Positions 26,310 to 35,580 of a DNA stretch of 64,000 nt are shown piece after piece. The notes beneath the pieces were generated by a model, which did not search any database, had not been told where the DNA came from, and saw nothing but the letters and a program-made list of their open reading frames with translations. The stretch covers positions 1 through 64,000 of the forward strand of contig DATGZN010000078.1 in assembly GCA_035297145.1 (NCBI GenBank), given 5' to 3'. Both the position numbers and the translations under genes were made by a program. The DNA is from QHXW01 sp035297145 (lineage in GTDB: Bacteria > Acidobacteriota > Terriglobia > Bryobacterales > Bryobacteraceae). How positions within the stretch are numbered: the stretch's first letter is position 1; each line of letters starts with the position of its first letter.

Positions 26310-26662
26310 TCGCCAATGGTCAGGCGTGGTTCACGACCGAGGGCGCGATTCACAAACTGAAGGAACTGGCGAGCGCTCAAATGCAATCGGGATTAGACAG
26401 CCTGTTGCAAGAAATCCAGAGCGGCGATTATGCACTGAACTTGAACTGGTGGCCCGAGGGTGCACTGAACTACACGATCGGCCGGTATACCAGAAACGGT
26501 ATGGCTGGACTAAAGGAAAAGCTCGCCCAGTTTCCCGCTGGCACGCACCTGGGCATAATCACCACCGTTGCCGAACGTGAGCGCCAGCGAGCGGAATTTG
26601 CCGAGGTAGAAAACGCAGCCGCGGCTGACGGTTTATTGCTGCAGATCCAAACACCCCGGTAG
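26300..26662 (+). CDS. Hypothetical protein
   Basis: About 120 residues starting at a GTG (26300) that has AGGAG five bases upstream. The sequence after this point looks protein-like: an amphipathic helix (KLKELASAQMQSGLDSLLQEIQ), NWWPEGALNYTIGRY and an Ala/Glu-rich end. The reading frame is open a further 240 bases upstream, but that part is basic, low in structure and overlaps the opposite small gene. No family recognised. Confidence 0.45.
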   Translation: MEAIANGQAWFTTEGAIHKLKELASAQMQSGLDSLLQEIQSGDYALNLNWWPEGALNYTIGRYTRNGMAGLKEKLAQFPAGTHLGIITTVAERERQRAEFAEVENAAAADGLLLQIQTPR

Positions 26663-26688
26663 ACAGCAAAGGGCCCGGAATATTCGAG

Positions 26689-26726
26689 CCCTCGCGGCAA
26701 ATTCAACCCCTCGCGGCAAATTCAAC
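26689..26726. repeat. 19-bp perfect tandem duplication
   Basis: CCCTCGCGGCAAATTCAAC occurs twice back to back in the 210-base gap between a hypothetical gene and the secreted protein at 26873. No gene is seen in the gap. A TATACT box lies at about 26752. Confidence 0.7.
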
Positions 26727-26872
26727 CCACACTTCCCGGCTTTGCATTAGCTATACTCGTGGCGACACTTTACAGCCGGGCGGTCGCTGATCCCCTCATG
26801 TCCCCGCCTTTGCTGCGCAGCCCGCGAGGCCCCGATAGGTAATAGGCAGCCCCGTACCACAGCCTCGCCTCG

Positions 26873-28204
26873 CTATTGAACTTCAGCGGTTCCTCGCGAG
26901 GCCGTTGCGAACGGCGCCGCACTCACTACGTACACCGGAATCGATGTGAAAGCCCGTGTTGGATTCGACCGCAGCCCAATCACCGAAAATGTCCCGGACG
27001 AAGAGGAGAGCAGCAGCGTACCTGTCTGCCTGGCGCTTTTGGGGAACTGCGCCGGCAGTCCGAAGGCCGCGTGTCCGTTGGCGGGAATATTCAGCGGGGA
27101 TTCCGCCACGATCTCCCCCGACGACAGCAGCAAAGTCGCGGAAAGCGTTTCCGCGGAGTTGCTGGCATTCACCACGGCAATGCTGGTGGCAAAGCCAGCG
27201 GTCATGTTGTGGAAGGGGATCAGAACCTGTGACGCCGGCGCGACGGCCAGTGCCGTAGCATCCTGATTGTCTCCGCCAGAGACCTTCAATGTGAAGATGG
27301 CGTATGCCAAAACACCTGGGCTAGCGATCAGCTCTCCAAAGCCCGCTGTCAGGTTGGCCGCAGTACCCGGCGTTTGCACGAAGACCGTAGCACCCGGCGC
27401 CAGTTGCAGGTTCTCGGTGGAAACCGCTTCCACCAGCGGCAGAGTCCAGGGTTGCGTATCTCCGGCGGCGTCGGTGCCCTGCAAGAATTGCAGCGATGCT
27501 GTGGTTGTGGTCCCTGTCGTGTTCGTGACGCCAATCGTGGTTTGCCATCCGCCGCCATCGACAATCTGCGGCATGAACAGCGTTTGCGAAGCCCCAAGAT
27601 CCTGGATAGCGACGAGATCGATGAATGAGGTCTCATCGGTGCCCGCGGACGCGGTTCCGGTGAAACTAATCGTCACGCTTCCCGTGGCGGTGAAGGGACT
27701 GGTGGTGTACTGCTGAAAGCTCGTGGTCAGCGGGCTTTTGACGTCCAGAACATCGGCTCCGCCGACAAGCACCGAGAAGTCCAACTCCGTACAGCCGTAG
27801 TTGCAGCCGCCGTTGAGCGGCCGGCCGGCGGCGTAAAAAGTGATCTCGTAGCTGTGCCCGGCTTGGAATCCGCCCACCGTCTGGCTCACCGAGGCCGTCG
27901 CGACTTTCCCGGGAAGCGGCCCCACGCAGCAGCCGGATTGAATGAAGCCCACCTGGGTTCCGCCCGGCGTCGGAGCGTCATACGTTACAGCGGCGGTTTG
28001 CTGTTGGCACCCGCCTGCGGTAATTCCGGCGAATCCCGCATAAGTCCACCCTGCTCCTGCCGGAGAGAGTTCATGGCTCGGGCAGACGCCGACGTTCGGC
28101 GTCTCGAAAGAGGGATTCACAAACGCGGGCTGGGCGTTCGCCACGGGCGCTCCCAGCGCGATTATGAGCAGCGCGAGAAAACAAAAACGATTTGTCGGAA
28201 TCAT
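26873..28204 (-). CDS. Secreted multi-domain beta-sandwich protein
   Basis: 443 residues. A signal peptide (ends near VANA-QPAF) leads to a domain starting FVNPSFETPNVG and containing TVGGFQAGHSYEITFYAAGR, the pattern of PEP-CTERM/Choice-of-anchor-like carbohydrate-binding modules. It has four Cys in CCVGPLPG and NGGCNYGCTE. The second half (from about 220, TLFMPQIVDGGGWQTTIGVTN) is a duplicated Ig-like sandwich rich in Thr/Ser. Probably extracellular; ligand unknown. The ATG at 28204 (MIPTNRF) is chosen over 28222 because the signal peptide begins there. Confidence 0.65.
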   Translation of the reverse strand: MIPTNRFCFLALLIIALGAPVANAQPAFVNPSFETPNVGVCPSHELSPAGAGWTYAGFAGITAGGCQQQTAAVTYDAPTPGGTQVGFIQSGCCVGPLPGKVATASVSQTVGGFQAGHSYEITFYAAGRPLNGGCNYGCTELDFSVLVGGADVLDVKSPLTTSFQQYTTSPFTATGSVTISFTGTASAGTDETSFIDLVAIQDLGASQTLFMPQIVDGGGWQTTIGVTNTTGTTTTASLQFLQGTDAAGDTQPWTLPLVEAVSTENLQLAPGATVFVQTPGTAANLTAGFGELIASPGVLAYAIFTLKVSGGDNQDATALAVAPASQVLIPFHNMTAGFATSIAVVNASNSAETLSATLLLSSGEIVAESPLNIPANGHAAFGLPAQFPKSARQTGTLLLSSSSGTFSVIGLRSNPTRAFTSIPVYVVSAAPFATASRGTAEVQ

Positions 28205-28304
28205 GCGTCGTACCTCATCCATCCAGAATCGACGCGCAGCATGGCGTCAGTAACAACGCGCGGATGAGCCGCAAAACACCTCATGCCACCCAAGGGGGAG
28301 CGTC

Positions 28305-28362
28305 GGGCCGGATATATCCGGCCCCTACGAAGCGCCGGCGTCGGGGCGAGGCACGCCTCGCC
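28305..28362. terminator. Two strong palindromes downstream of the small membrane protein
   Basis: A perfect 20-base palindrome (28305-28324, GGGCCGGATA and its complement) is followed by an eight-bp stem GGCGAGGC/GCCTCGCC (28345-28362). They lie just past the 3' end of the 28370 gene and could end its transcript. The palindromes resemble those at 9228 and 35494, suggesting a shared hairpin family. Confidence 0.45.
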
Positions 28363-28369
28363 TTCAAAC

Positions 28370-28570
28370 TCAGCGTTCCCGCCGCAACAGCAACACGCCG
28401 CCGATCAACGAGAAGATCCCGATCGCTACGGCGATCGCCATGCCCGCCCAAGAAACGGGGCTCCGCATATCCTCCGGAGATGCGTGAAGAAAAAAGTGAT
28501 GGACTGCATGCCCGAGATGTAGCGTGACGAGTAGAACCGCAACACCGCTCATAAGGTTCAGAATTCGCAT
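28370..28570 (-). CDS. Small two-helix membrane protein
   Basis: 66 residues with helices at about 5-27 (GVAVLLVTLHLGHAVHHFF) and 42-62 (MAIAVAIGIFSLIGGVLLL) and a terminal RRER. AGGAGG stands seven bases before the ATG. Histidines in the first helix might bind metal or haem, which is a guess. It sits 11 bases behind the ankyrin gene and is probably cotranscribed. Confidence 0.65.
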   Translation of the reverse strand: MRILNLMSGVAVLLVTLHLGHAVHHFFLHASPEDMRSPVSWAGMAIAVAIGIFSLIGGVLLLRRER

Positions 28571-28581
28571 CGTCGCCTCCT

Positions 28582-30081
28582 CTACAACCCTTCTTCATGC
28601 CGCCGGAGAACCTCGCGAACTGCCTCGCTGGCCTCGAGATCGTCGGTGAGTTTCGGCGCCTTCGCGCCGGCGCCGAGCAAGGCTTCCACGGTGGCCGCAT
28701 AGTCTCCGGTATCGCGGTGCCAACTATTTTCGGAGCCGTGCAGCGCGGAACCCAAGGCGGTCTGGCCATATTCGCAGTCGTTCCGTTCGAGCTGCGGGTG
28801 ATACCGCAGAATCTCCCGGACCATCTCCGCGTTTCCGTGCCACGCCGCCCACGCGAGCGGCGTCAAGCCGTACTCGCCCTGTGCCTCGACGGGCCACCCC
28901 GCCTGCAGCATGAGACGCACCGCGCCTGTATTGTTGTTCTGCGCGGCATCCGGTAACCGGCGGCGGTCTTCATCCAGATTCGGACGGCTGGCGAGCATCG
29001 CGCGGAAAGTATCCTCGTCGCCGAGTTCAAATGCCTGCGCCAGTTTTACGTCCTCCGGACTGCGCTCCATCAGGAACCGAAAAACCTCCATATGGCCCAA
29101 GTCGCGGGCAATTTGGTGCGGCGTTCGGTCCTTCCCGAAGAGTTGAATGTAGACGGTGCCCTCGCTTCGCGGATCCTGTTTGGGAAAATAGGCGTCGGAG
29201 GCGCGCATCCGGATCGAGGTGGGATCGGCATCCAGGTGCCGGCGCACCAATTGCAGATCGCCTAAGGCCGCCGCCGTGAGGATGTCTGTGCGGCACCCGC
29301 GCGCCACCAGGTACCTTGCAATCTCCTGGCGGTCCCGCGGATAATGCCGCGCCTGTACCACGCGCAACATGTGCTGCGCCGGCGTGGATTCGTACAGCAG
29401 GTCGCGAGCATCCATCGTGGCGCCGTTTTCCAGCAGGTGTTCCGCGATCTCGATAGTGGCGGCGCAATGCAGCGGCGTCTGGCCGTTAACCCCTCGAGCG
29501 TCCACCATGCCGCGATCCGTCGAAACCAGCTCCCGCAGCTTATCGGGCATCCCCAGCCGCGCCGCTGCGTGTGCGTCCACCACGGCGCCGCGCTCTATTA
29601 GAAATGCCGCCATGGCGGGCGCGCACTCATCCAGAACGCCGACGCCCCCAGCCCACCATCGGCTTCGCGCGTTGATATCCGCGCCGGCCCGAAGCAGCAC
29701 ATCAATCGTCTTCCGGTCACTTCTTTGCACCGCTGCCAGCAGCGGCTGCATGCCGGAGTTGCCGTAGTTGGCCATCGGTTGGTTGATCTGAGCCTTCAGC
29801 TCGGAGTGGCTTTCGAGCAGGCGCGCGGTCTTGTCCGCATCGCTCGCGCATATCGCAGCCGATAGCATCTCACCGGGCGCGAGCAGGCGCGCCACGGATT
29901 CGACATGCTCCTTCAGCTTCGCCCAACTGGCAAAGCCGTATTCGCGGGCAATCAGGTGTTGTGCGTCGGCAAGTTTCGGACTTTCCGCCGCGGGGTTATC
30001 CGGCTGCAACTGGCGCAGCAGATCTTTGGCTTGTTTCTTGAGGTGTTCGAGGTTTGGCTTTTCGGGTAATTCGCGAGACAT
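28582..30081 (-). CDS. Ankyrin-repeat protein
   Basis: 499 residues. The N-terminal 60 residues (NLEHLKKQAKDLLRQLQ ... AREYGFASWAKLKEHVE) are a conserved entry module found on acidobacterial ankyrin proteins. About eight ankyrin repeats follow (NYGNSGMQPLLAAVQRSD, GVNGQTPLHCAATIEI, GLTPLAWAAWHGNAEMV). The ATG at 30081 is preceded by AAGGAGGAG. No signal peptide, so probably a cytoplasmic binding scaffold. The partner is unknown. Confidence 0.85.
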   Translation of the reverse strand: MSRELPEKPNLEHLKKQAKDLLRQLQPDNPAAESPKLADAQHLIAREYGFASWAKLKEHVESVARLLAPGEMLSAAICASDADKTARLLESHSELKAQINQPMANYGNSGMQPLLAAVQRSDRKTIDVLLRAGADINARSRWWAGGVGVLDECAPAMAAFLIERGAVVDAHAAARLGMPDKLRELVSTDRGMVDARGVNGQTPLHCAATIEIAEHLLENGATMDARDLLYESTPAQHMLRVVQARHYPRDRQEIARYLVARGCRTDILTAAALGDLQLVRRHLDADPTSIRMRASDAYFPKQDPRSEGTVYIQLFGKDRTPHQIARDLGHMEVFRFLMERSPEDVKLAQAFELGDEDTFRAMLASRPNLDEDRRRLPDAAQNNNTGAVRLMLQAGWPVEAQGEYGLTPLAWAAWHGNAEMVREILRYHPQLERNDCEYGQTALGSALHGSENSWHRDTGDYAATVEALLGAGAKAPKLTDDLEASEAVREVLRRHEEGL

Positions 30082-30256
30082 CACTCCTCCTTCTTTTGGC
30101 CCGATGTCCGCTATGACGGGCAGAAGTGAGGTTGATGTTCGGTACTGCTCAGCAGCTCAGGTGGGATCGTCCCTTCCCGCGGACGGGATGCACCCTGGAT
30201 TGCAGCGTCCAGTATAGTCCAACCGCCTTGGAACGCGCAATCCTTGCCGGATGCCG

Positions 30257-30781
30257 CTACTTCCGCTGTTCGCTCGAAGGCGGCACCAGCCCCTTGATCC
30301 GCATGTAGGTCACCAGGTTGCCGTAGTGTTCCATGTCATGGGCGCTATTGAAGGCCAGGATCGTCAACTTGGTCTGATCGCGCCCAAAGAACTTGACGAT
30401 TTCTGCGGCGTGGGCGTCCGTCATACCGTCGTAAGCTTTGTCGCAATAGGCAAAAGCGTCGCTTAGCGCTTTGACCAGGTCAGCCTTGGTTGTCTTGCTT
30501 TTCTCAATTCCCGGCGCCGGATTTTTCTCTCCCGTTGCAGCGGAACAGAACATGTACTGCGCGTCCGCCACGTGCCCTACGATCTGGCCGAAGCTGCGCA
30601 CATCCGGAGTCGGCTTGAACGCGTAGTTCTCCTCCGGCATCTTTTCCGCGGCTCTGGCCACGTTGTTCTTGGCAATGTTGTAAATGCCCTTGATCCCTGC
30701 GCTGAGGGGATCGGCCGTGGACTGCGCATGCATCACCGCGCCGCTCAACGAAAGGCAAATAAGCAGACCGATAGTCTTCAT
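30257..30781 (-). CDS. Secreted DinB-family (DUF664-like) protein
   Basis: 174 residues with a signal peptide (cleavage near VMHAQ-S) and a DinB four-helix bundle: MPEENYAFKPTPDVRSFGQIVGHVADAQYMF carries one metal His and HDMEHYGNLVTYMR the others. Acidobacteria have many exported DinB paralogues. Metal-dependent thiol transfer is known for some relatives, but the substrate here is unknown. AGGAGG stands five bases before the ATG. Confidence 0.82.
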   Translation of the reverse strand: MKTIGLLICLSLSGAVMHAQSTADPLSAGIKGIYNIAKNNVARAAEKMPEENYAFKPTPDVRSFGQIVGHVADAQYMFCSAATGEKNPAPGIEKSKTTKADLVKALSDAFAYCDKAYDGMTDAHAAEIVKFFGRDQTKLTILAFNSAHDMEHYGNLVTYMRIKGLVPPSSEQRK

Positions 30782-30848
30782 GAAACCCTCCTGGGGCGTT
30801 CTATTGTACGCCAACCACAGGAGACGTTCGCAACAGGAATCGGTCTCG

Positions 30849-31265
30849 CTATGTTTGTGGGGGAACCACGCGCACGCTGCTGGCGGCCATCTTGCCCGTC
30901 CGGTCCATGCCCAGTTCGTAAATTACTTTCGTACCGGGCACCAGGTCGCTGGCTTGGCCTTCATTCAGCCGCGAAATGTGGAAGAAAATATCGCGGCCTC
31001 CACCGTCCGGGCGGAGAAATCCGAAGCCTTTCTCCTCAAAATAGGTCACCACGGACCCGGTTTCGGCCGCGGGCATCTCGCCATCCCCAGTCGCTGGTGC
31101 ACCCCCGCCGGACATGGTCGGCCGGCCGGATTTGTCGCCAACGCCTTGCTTGATGAGCGCGAGGTCGTCCTCGGTCCAGTTCGCGACCGGCGCCGTCTCA
31201 GGCATCTTCAGGTTGGGATTCTTTTTGCGGGATTCTTCAAAGAGACGTTTTTGTCTGGCGTTCAA
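30849..31265 (-). CDS. Cold-shock-domain protein with N-terminal extension
   Basis: 138 residues. The C-terminal 67 residues form a CSD (TGSVVTYFEEKGFGFLRPDGG, then DIFFHISRL): RNP1 has the FGF/L pattern and RNP2 is DIFFHI. The basic N-terminal 65 residues (NARQKRLFEESRKKNPN) are an added tail. The start is a TTG at 31265 with AGGAA nine bases upstream. It should bind single-stranded RNA or DNA. The next upstream gene is a small Tudor-like protein, 20 bases away. Confidence 0.85.
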   Translation of the reverse strand: MNARQKRLFEESRKKNPNLKMPETAPVANWTEDDLALIKQGVGDKSGRPTMSGGGAPATGDGEMPAAETGSVVTYFEEKGFGFLRPDGGGRDIFFHISRLNEGQASDLVPGTKVIYELGMDRTGKMAASSVRVVPPQT

Positions 31266-31285
31266 GGCAGATTATTCCTGGATGG

Positions 31286-31522
31286 CTACTGCGCTGCTAC
31301 GGCCGGTGTGGCCGCCTTTTTGCGTCGCGAAGCGCGCTTCTCGGCAGGGGGCTGACGGTCGCTCTTCTTCAGCGAAGCAACCACCATGGGGGTGACAAAC
31401 TTCTTCTCGCCGTGATCGTCAAACTTGATCACGATGCGTTCCTCATTAATCGACATCACGGTACCCAGACCGAAAATCGTATGCTCAACCTGGGCGCCCT
31501 GGTTATATGGATTGGCAGCCAT
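31286..31522 (-). CDS. Small UvrD-tail/CarD-like barrel protein
   Basis: 78 residues. VEHTIFGLGTVMSINEERIVIKFDDHGEKKFV resembles in parts the Tudor-like barrel at the end of PcrA/UvrD helicases, known for binding RNA polymerase. A basic Lys/Arg/Ala tail follows. AAGGAG is 14 bases before the ATG. It lies directly before the cold-shock gene on the same strand. Role unknown, but a polymerase- or nucleic-acid-binding adaptor is likely. Confidence 0.7.
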   Translation of the reverse strand: MAANPYNQGAQVEHTIFGLGTVMSINEERIVIKFDDHGEKKFVTPMVVASLKKSDRQPPAEKRASRRKKAATPAVAAQ

Positions 31523-31833
31523 ATGGCTACGTTGTGCTCCTTTTTTAGTTTGTGTGTAAGGTGGGAGCGGCTAAAGACCAACCACCGGCGTGAGGGGGAC
31601 TTAACACAACTAATCAGTAAATATCATAGCAGAAGCCCTTGATCCTGTCGAGGCACGCGTAACCGCAACTAACCGCTACATTCTCGATATGTTGACCTTC
31701 GTTGTAACGTAATTTTCAAATTAGCCCGCGCCTAATCACTCTATGAGGCCGTTTAACCCCTAAAAACGTCCGTTTGGCCACCACTGTGGCGTTTCCTTAC
31801 ATTTTCGGTTTATGATGGCCCAAACAGGGTTCG

Positions 31834-31870
31834 GGAGGTGGTCCGCACCTCCGGAAAGAAGACTAGTCTT
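31834..31870 (+). promoter_or_regulatory. Leader hairpin and start-site palindrome of the first TonB receptor
   Basis: GGAGGTG/CACCTCC (31834-31840 with 31846-31852) is followed by a perfect 12-base palindrome AAGACTAGTCTT (31859-31870) that ends two bases before the ATG. Folding would block the purine-rich GGAAAGAAG that should act as ribosome site, so translation may be controlled. The rest of 31523-31833 is AT-rich promoter-like DNA without a gene. Confidence 0.35.
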
Positions 31871-31872
31871 TT

Positions 31873-34800
31873 ATGAAAAAAGCCGCGTACGTCGTTACGT
31901 TAGCCGTGCTGTTTTCTTTCAGCATTTTCGCGCAAGCGGTTGGGAGCCTCTCTGGAACAGTGGTCGACCCCTCCGGTGCGGCGATTCCTGGAGCTAAAGT
32001 GCAACTGCTTCTCGCTGGCGGTAAATCGGCGGTGGCTTCCACGCAGACCGGACCGGCCGGCGAATTCCATTTTTCGAGCCTCGCAGCGCTCGCCTACGAC
32101 ATCCACGTCGAGACCACCGGCTTCGCTGCCGCAACCATAGCGAACCTCCATGTGGACCCTGCGCGCGACACCACCTTGCCCACCATCCGTCTCGAACTGT
32201 CCTCCACTAGCGTGGCTGTCGAAGTCAAGGAGGCGGTCCAAGCCGTCGAGACCACCAACGCGGAAGTGACCACCACCGTCACCACAGCCCAGATCGACAA
32301 TCTCCCGGTCCTGGATCGTCAGGTCACCAACCTGTTTACCACGCAAGCGGGTGTAAGCGTCGGCAAGACCGCGACAAACATAAATGGGCTGCCCCCCTCG
32401 GTGACCAACCTGACCCTCGACGGCGTGAACATCCAGGACAACTTCATCCGTTCCAACGACCTCGACTATCTGCCTAACAAGCTCACCATCGATCAGATCT
32501 CGGAAATCTCGATCAATACTTCGAATGCCAACCCTGCACTAGGGCTGGGGGCGTCCCAGATCTCGCTCGTCACCAAATCGGGCACCAACGAATTCCATGG
32601 TGATGTCTATTGGTACAACCGCAACAGCGCGCTGTCGGCCAACGACTGGTTTAACAATCAAACTGGATCGGCGAAGCCGTTTCTGAACCTCAATCAGCTC
32701 GGTGGTTCGATCGGGGGTCCGATTATCAAGGACAAGCTGTTCTTTTATTTGAATTACGAAGCTTTCCGGCTGCGCCAGCAGTCGCTGACCATCAACCAGG
32801 TGCTCACGCCCAGCGCGCGCCAGGGGATTCTCACTTACCCGGGAGCGAGCGGCGCCACGCAAACGTTCAACATCCTGACGGCGCAGCATCTCTCGATCGA
32901 TCCTACAATGCAGGCGATCCTCAACCAGGTGCCCACCACCATCAATTCCAATTTGACCGGTGACGGTTTGAACACCGGCGGGTACGCCTTTAATGCCGCG
33001 GCCAACGAGGACCGCGACAACGCCACCGGCCGAATTGACTACTATCTCTCGCAAAAGCACATCCTTGCCGGGAGCTACATTTTTAACCGCGACGACGTCG
33101 ACCGGCCGACGATTGGCAGCTTCTATACCACTATTCCTCCGGTGACTAACGCTAACCACTCGAAGTTTCTGTCGGCGAGTTGGCGTTGGACGCCAACCCC
33201 CACACTAACCAACGAGCTGCGCGGCGGTTTCAACATAGCGCCAGGTAGTTTTGATGCCAAGCTGCCGCCGTACGTTATTGATAATGGTCCGTTTTCGCTT
33301 ACGGGTCTAGATCCTCTGATTTTCAGTTCCCCTGTGAATACCTTCCAGCCGCAAGGCCGCGCTACCAATACCTACTCGTTGCAGGACAATGCGACGTGGA
33401 CGCGTGGGAGGCACGTCATTTCTTTCGGCTATCAGTCGCAGTGGATAGGCATCACTCCGTATGACTACAACGGCGTCATTCCGATCTATGGCGTGGGGGA
33501 ATCATCGAATAGTCCTTATGGCTTCGCGCCCGGATCCATTCCCGGCGCCAATGCTACCTTCACCAATACAGCCAATGACCTGCTCGCTGCCCTGGCCGGA
33601 CTCGTTACTCAAGATCAGCAGATTTTCAACGTCACCAGCCGAACATCCGGTTACGTGAGCGCGGCGCCCAACAAGCGCCATTTCACTTTCAACACTTATT
33701 CCGGTTACGTTGCTGATAGCTGGAAGGCCCTCCGGCGCCTCACTGTTTCATTGGGGTTGCGGTACGACTACTACACCGTGCTTCACGAGACCGACTCACT
33801 GGATTTGCTGCCTGAGCTCATTAATAACAATCCCATTCTCACTGTTTTGTCCAACGCCACCACCACTTTTGCGGGCGGCCCGGTTGGTCCCCAGTTCTAT
33901 AAACCGGACCACCACAATTTTGCGCCTAACGCCGGCTTCGCGTGGGACGTTTTTGGAAACGGAAAGACCGCGTTACGCGGCGGCTACAGCATGGCCTATG
34001 TCAATGACGACGCCATTGCCACTCTGGTGAACAACATCGATACCACCAACGGCGGCCTGTCAGCAACGATTGTGAACAACAATCTGACCAACATCGTGAA
34101 CCAGGGTCTGCCTTCCATCACCGCACCGACCTTTCAGGTCCCGCGCACGTTTGCTGATAACTATGCAATTAACCCTGGCAATGCCCAGGGTATGCCCAAT
34201 CCGAACCTGGTCAGCCCGTACGTCCAGCAATGGAGCTTTGGCGTCCAACATGAGCTGAAGGGCGGGTTTATCGTGGAGGGGCGTTACGTCGGGAATCACG
34301 CCGTTAAAGGCCTGCGGGCGATCGACTATAACCAGATCAACATTTATGCAGCCGGTTTTCTACAAGATTTTATACGCGCGCGCAACAACGGGTTTCTTTC
34401 CGCGGCCGCCGGCCAGGGTTTTAATCCCGCCTACACCGGTCCCGGCACCCAGCCGCTGACCGTATTCCCACAGCTCCCCTTCGGAGGTTTGCTAAACGTC
34501 CCCGTCATCGACCATTACATCCAGACCGGTGAAGCCGGCGAATTGGCGGCGATTTATCAGCAAAACGGGCTCAACGGAAATATCAATTTCTTTCCCAACC
34601 CGTATACCAACGGCGCCAACGTCGTCACCAACTACTCCAGCTCAACCTACAACGGCCTGCAACTGGACGTCCGTAAGCGAACCGCCTCGGGCGTGCAGTT
34701 CCAATTCAATTACACGTTTTCCAAGGCGCTCGGCGATTCAGAGGGAACGGGCGCCGAGCGATTCCAGCCTTTCCTTGACCTCAATAACGGCCACATCGAG

Positions 34801-35487
34801 AAAGGCCCGCTGCCGTTCGATCTGCGCAACGTTTTTCACGGCAACTTCTTCTACCCCATTCCCATGGATAACGGTCACCGCTTTGCCTATGCGCCCCTCA
34901 ACCGTTTCATGAGCGGATGGGGTGTCAGCAGCATCATCACCTACGAGTCAGGCAGCAACTTTTCGATATTGTCCGCGCTGGCAACGGTCAACCGGGCCGG
35001 AATCAATCGCTCCGGATTGAACACCGCCAACAGCTTGTTGAGCAAGAGTCAATTAAACAACGACGTTGGCTTCTTCATGACTGGCAACGGACCCATGTTC
35101 GTTAATCCCGCGGTTATCAATTCCGGCGGGTTCGGCGTCTCACCTCCGGGCGAGGCCCCCTTCACAGGACAGATCTTCTTCAACCCGGACCCGGGAACGC
35201 TGGGAACGCTCCAGCGCAATATGTTTAACGGACCCTGGGACTTCAACTGCGACTTCAGCATTCACAAGAACACCAAGATCACCGAACGGCAAAGCATCGA
35301 GTTTCGTGCCGACTTCTACAACATCTTCAACCACCCTGCGTTTACACCGGGCGACGAATTCGACACGCAAAACTACGGCCCAGCGACCCTTAACTCGTTC
35401 AACGTAAATCAACCGAACTTCGGCAAGATTGCAACTGAATTCAACGCGTCGCGCGTCATCCAGTTCGGACTGTATTACCGGTTCTGA
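31873..35487 (+). CDS. TonB-dependent receptor, Oar-like, with carboxypeptidase-regulatory domain (1)
   Basis: 1204-residue outer-membrane protein. It has a signal peptide (cleavage near FAQA-VG) and an N-terminal carboxypeptidase-regulatory-like beta-sandwich (about 24-110, GSLSGTVVDPSGAAIPGAKV). A plug with the family motif GLPPSVTNLTLDGVNIQDNFI and SKSGTNEFHGDVYWYNRNSALSANDWF-like elements follows, then a large beta-barrel ending with an aromatic residue (QFGLYYRF). This is the typical acidobacterial nutrient receptor, energised by TonB, probably for oligosaccharides or peptides. The substrate cannot be read from sequence. It stands alone with a terminator-like hairpin after it. Confidence 0.92.
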   Translation: MKKAAYVVTLAVLFSFSIFAQAVGSLSGTVVDPSGAAIPGAKVQLLLAGGKSAVASTQTGPAGEFHFSSLAALAYDIHVETTGFAAATIANLHVDPARDTTLPTIRLELSSTSVAVEVKEAVQAVETTNAEVTTTVTTAQIDNLPVLDRQVTNLFTTQAGVSVGKTATNINGLPPSVTNLTLDGVNIQDNFIRSNDLDYLPNKLTIDQISEISINTSNANPALGLGASQISLVTKSGTNEFHGDVYWYNRNSALSANDWFNNQTGSAKPFLNLNQLGGSIGGPIIKDKLFFYLNYEAFRLRQQSLTINQVLTPSARQGILTYPGASGATQTFNILTAQHLSIDPTMQAILNQVPTTINSNLTGDGLNTGGYAFNAAANEDRDNATGRIDYYLSQKHILAGSYIFNRDDVDRPTIGSFYTTIPPVTNANHSKFLSASWRWTPTPTLTNELRGGFNIAPGSFDAKLPPYVIDNGPFSLTGLDPLIFSSPVNTFQPQGRATNTYSLQDNATWTRGRHVISFGYQSQWIGITPYDYNGVIPIYGVGESSNSPYGFAPGSIPGANATFTNTANDLLAALAGLVTQDQQIFNVTSRTSGYVSAAPNKRHFTFNTYSGYVADSWKALRRLTVSLGLRYDYYTVLHETDSLDLLPELINNNPILTVLSNATTTFAGGPVGPQFYKPDHHNFAPNAGFAWDVFGNGKTALRGGYSMAYVNDDAIATLVNNIDTTNGGLSATIVNNNLTNIVNQGLPSITAPTFQVPRTFADNYAINPGNAQGMPNPNLVSPYVQQWSFGVQHELKGGFIVEGRYVGNHAVKGLRAIDYNQINIYAAGFLQDFIRARNNGFLSAAAGQGFNPAYTGPGTQPLTVFPQLPFGGLLNVPVIDHYIQTGEAGELAAIYQQNGLNGNINFFPNPYTNGANVVTNYSSSTYNGLQLDVRKRTASGVQFQFNYTFSKALGDSEGTGAERFQPFLDLNNGHIEKGPLPFDLRNVFHGNFFYPIPMDNGHRFAYAPLNRFMSGWGVSSIITYESGSNFSILSALATVNRAGINRSGLNTANSLLSKSQLNNDVGFFMTGNGPMFVNPAVINSGGFGVSPPGEAPFTGQIFFNPDPGTLGTLQRNMFNGPWDFNCDFSIHKNTKITERQSIEFRADFYNIFNHPAFTPGDEFDTQNYGPATLNSFNVNQPNFGKIATEFNASRVIQFGLYYRF

Positions 35488-35493
35488 TAGCAA

Positions 35494-35512
35494 GGCCGGG
35501 CAATGCCCGGCC
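35494..35512 (+). terminator. Terminator-like hairpin after TonB receptor 1
   Basis: Perfect eight-bp stem GGCCGGGC/GCCCGGCC with an AAT loop, seven bases past the stop codon and followed by ACTACACGG rather than a U-run. Confidence 0.5.
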
Positions 35513-35580
35513 ACTACACGGTGCACCGTAGGGCAGATCCACGCCTCGGGCTGCACGAAGGAAGTGTGCGTACTGAGAGT

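Noticed and set aside
32539..33159. 206-codon minus-strand open frame in TonB receptor 1
   Set aside because: Antisense shadow of conserved plug sequence.
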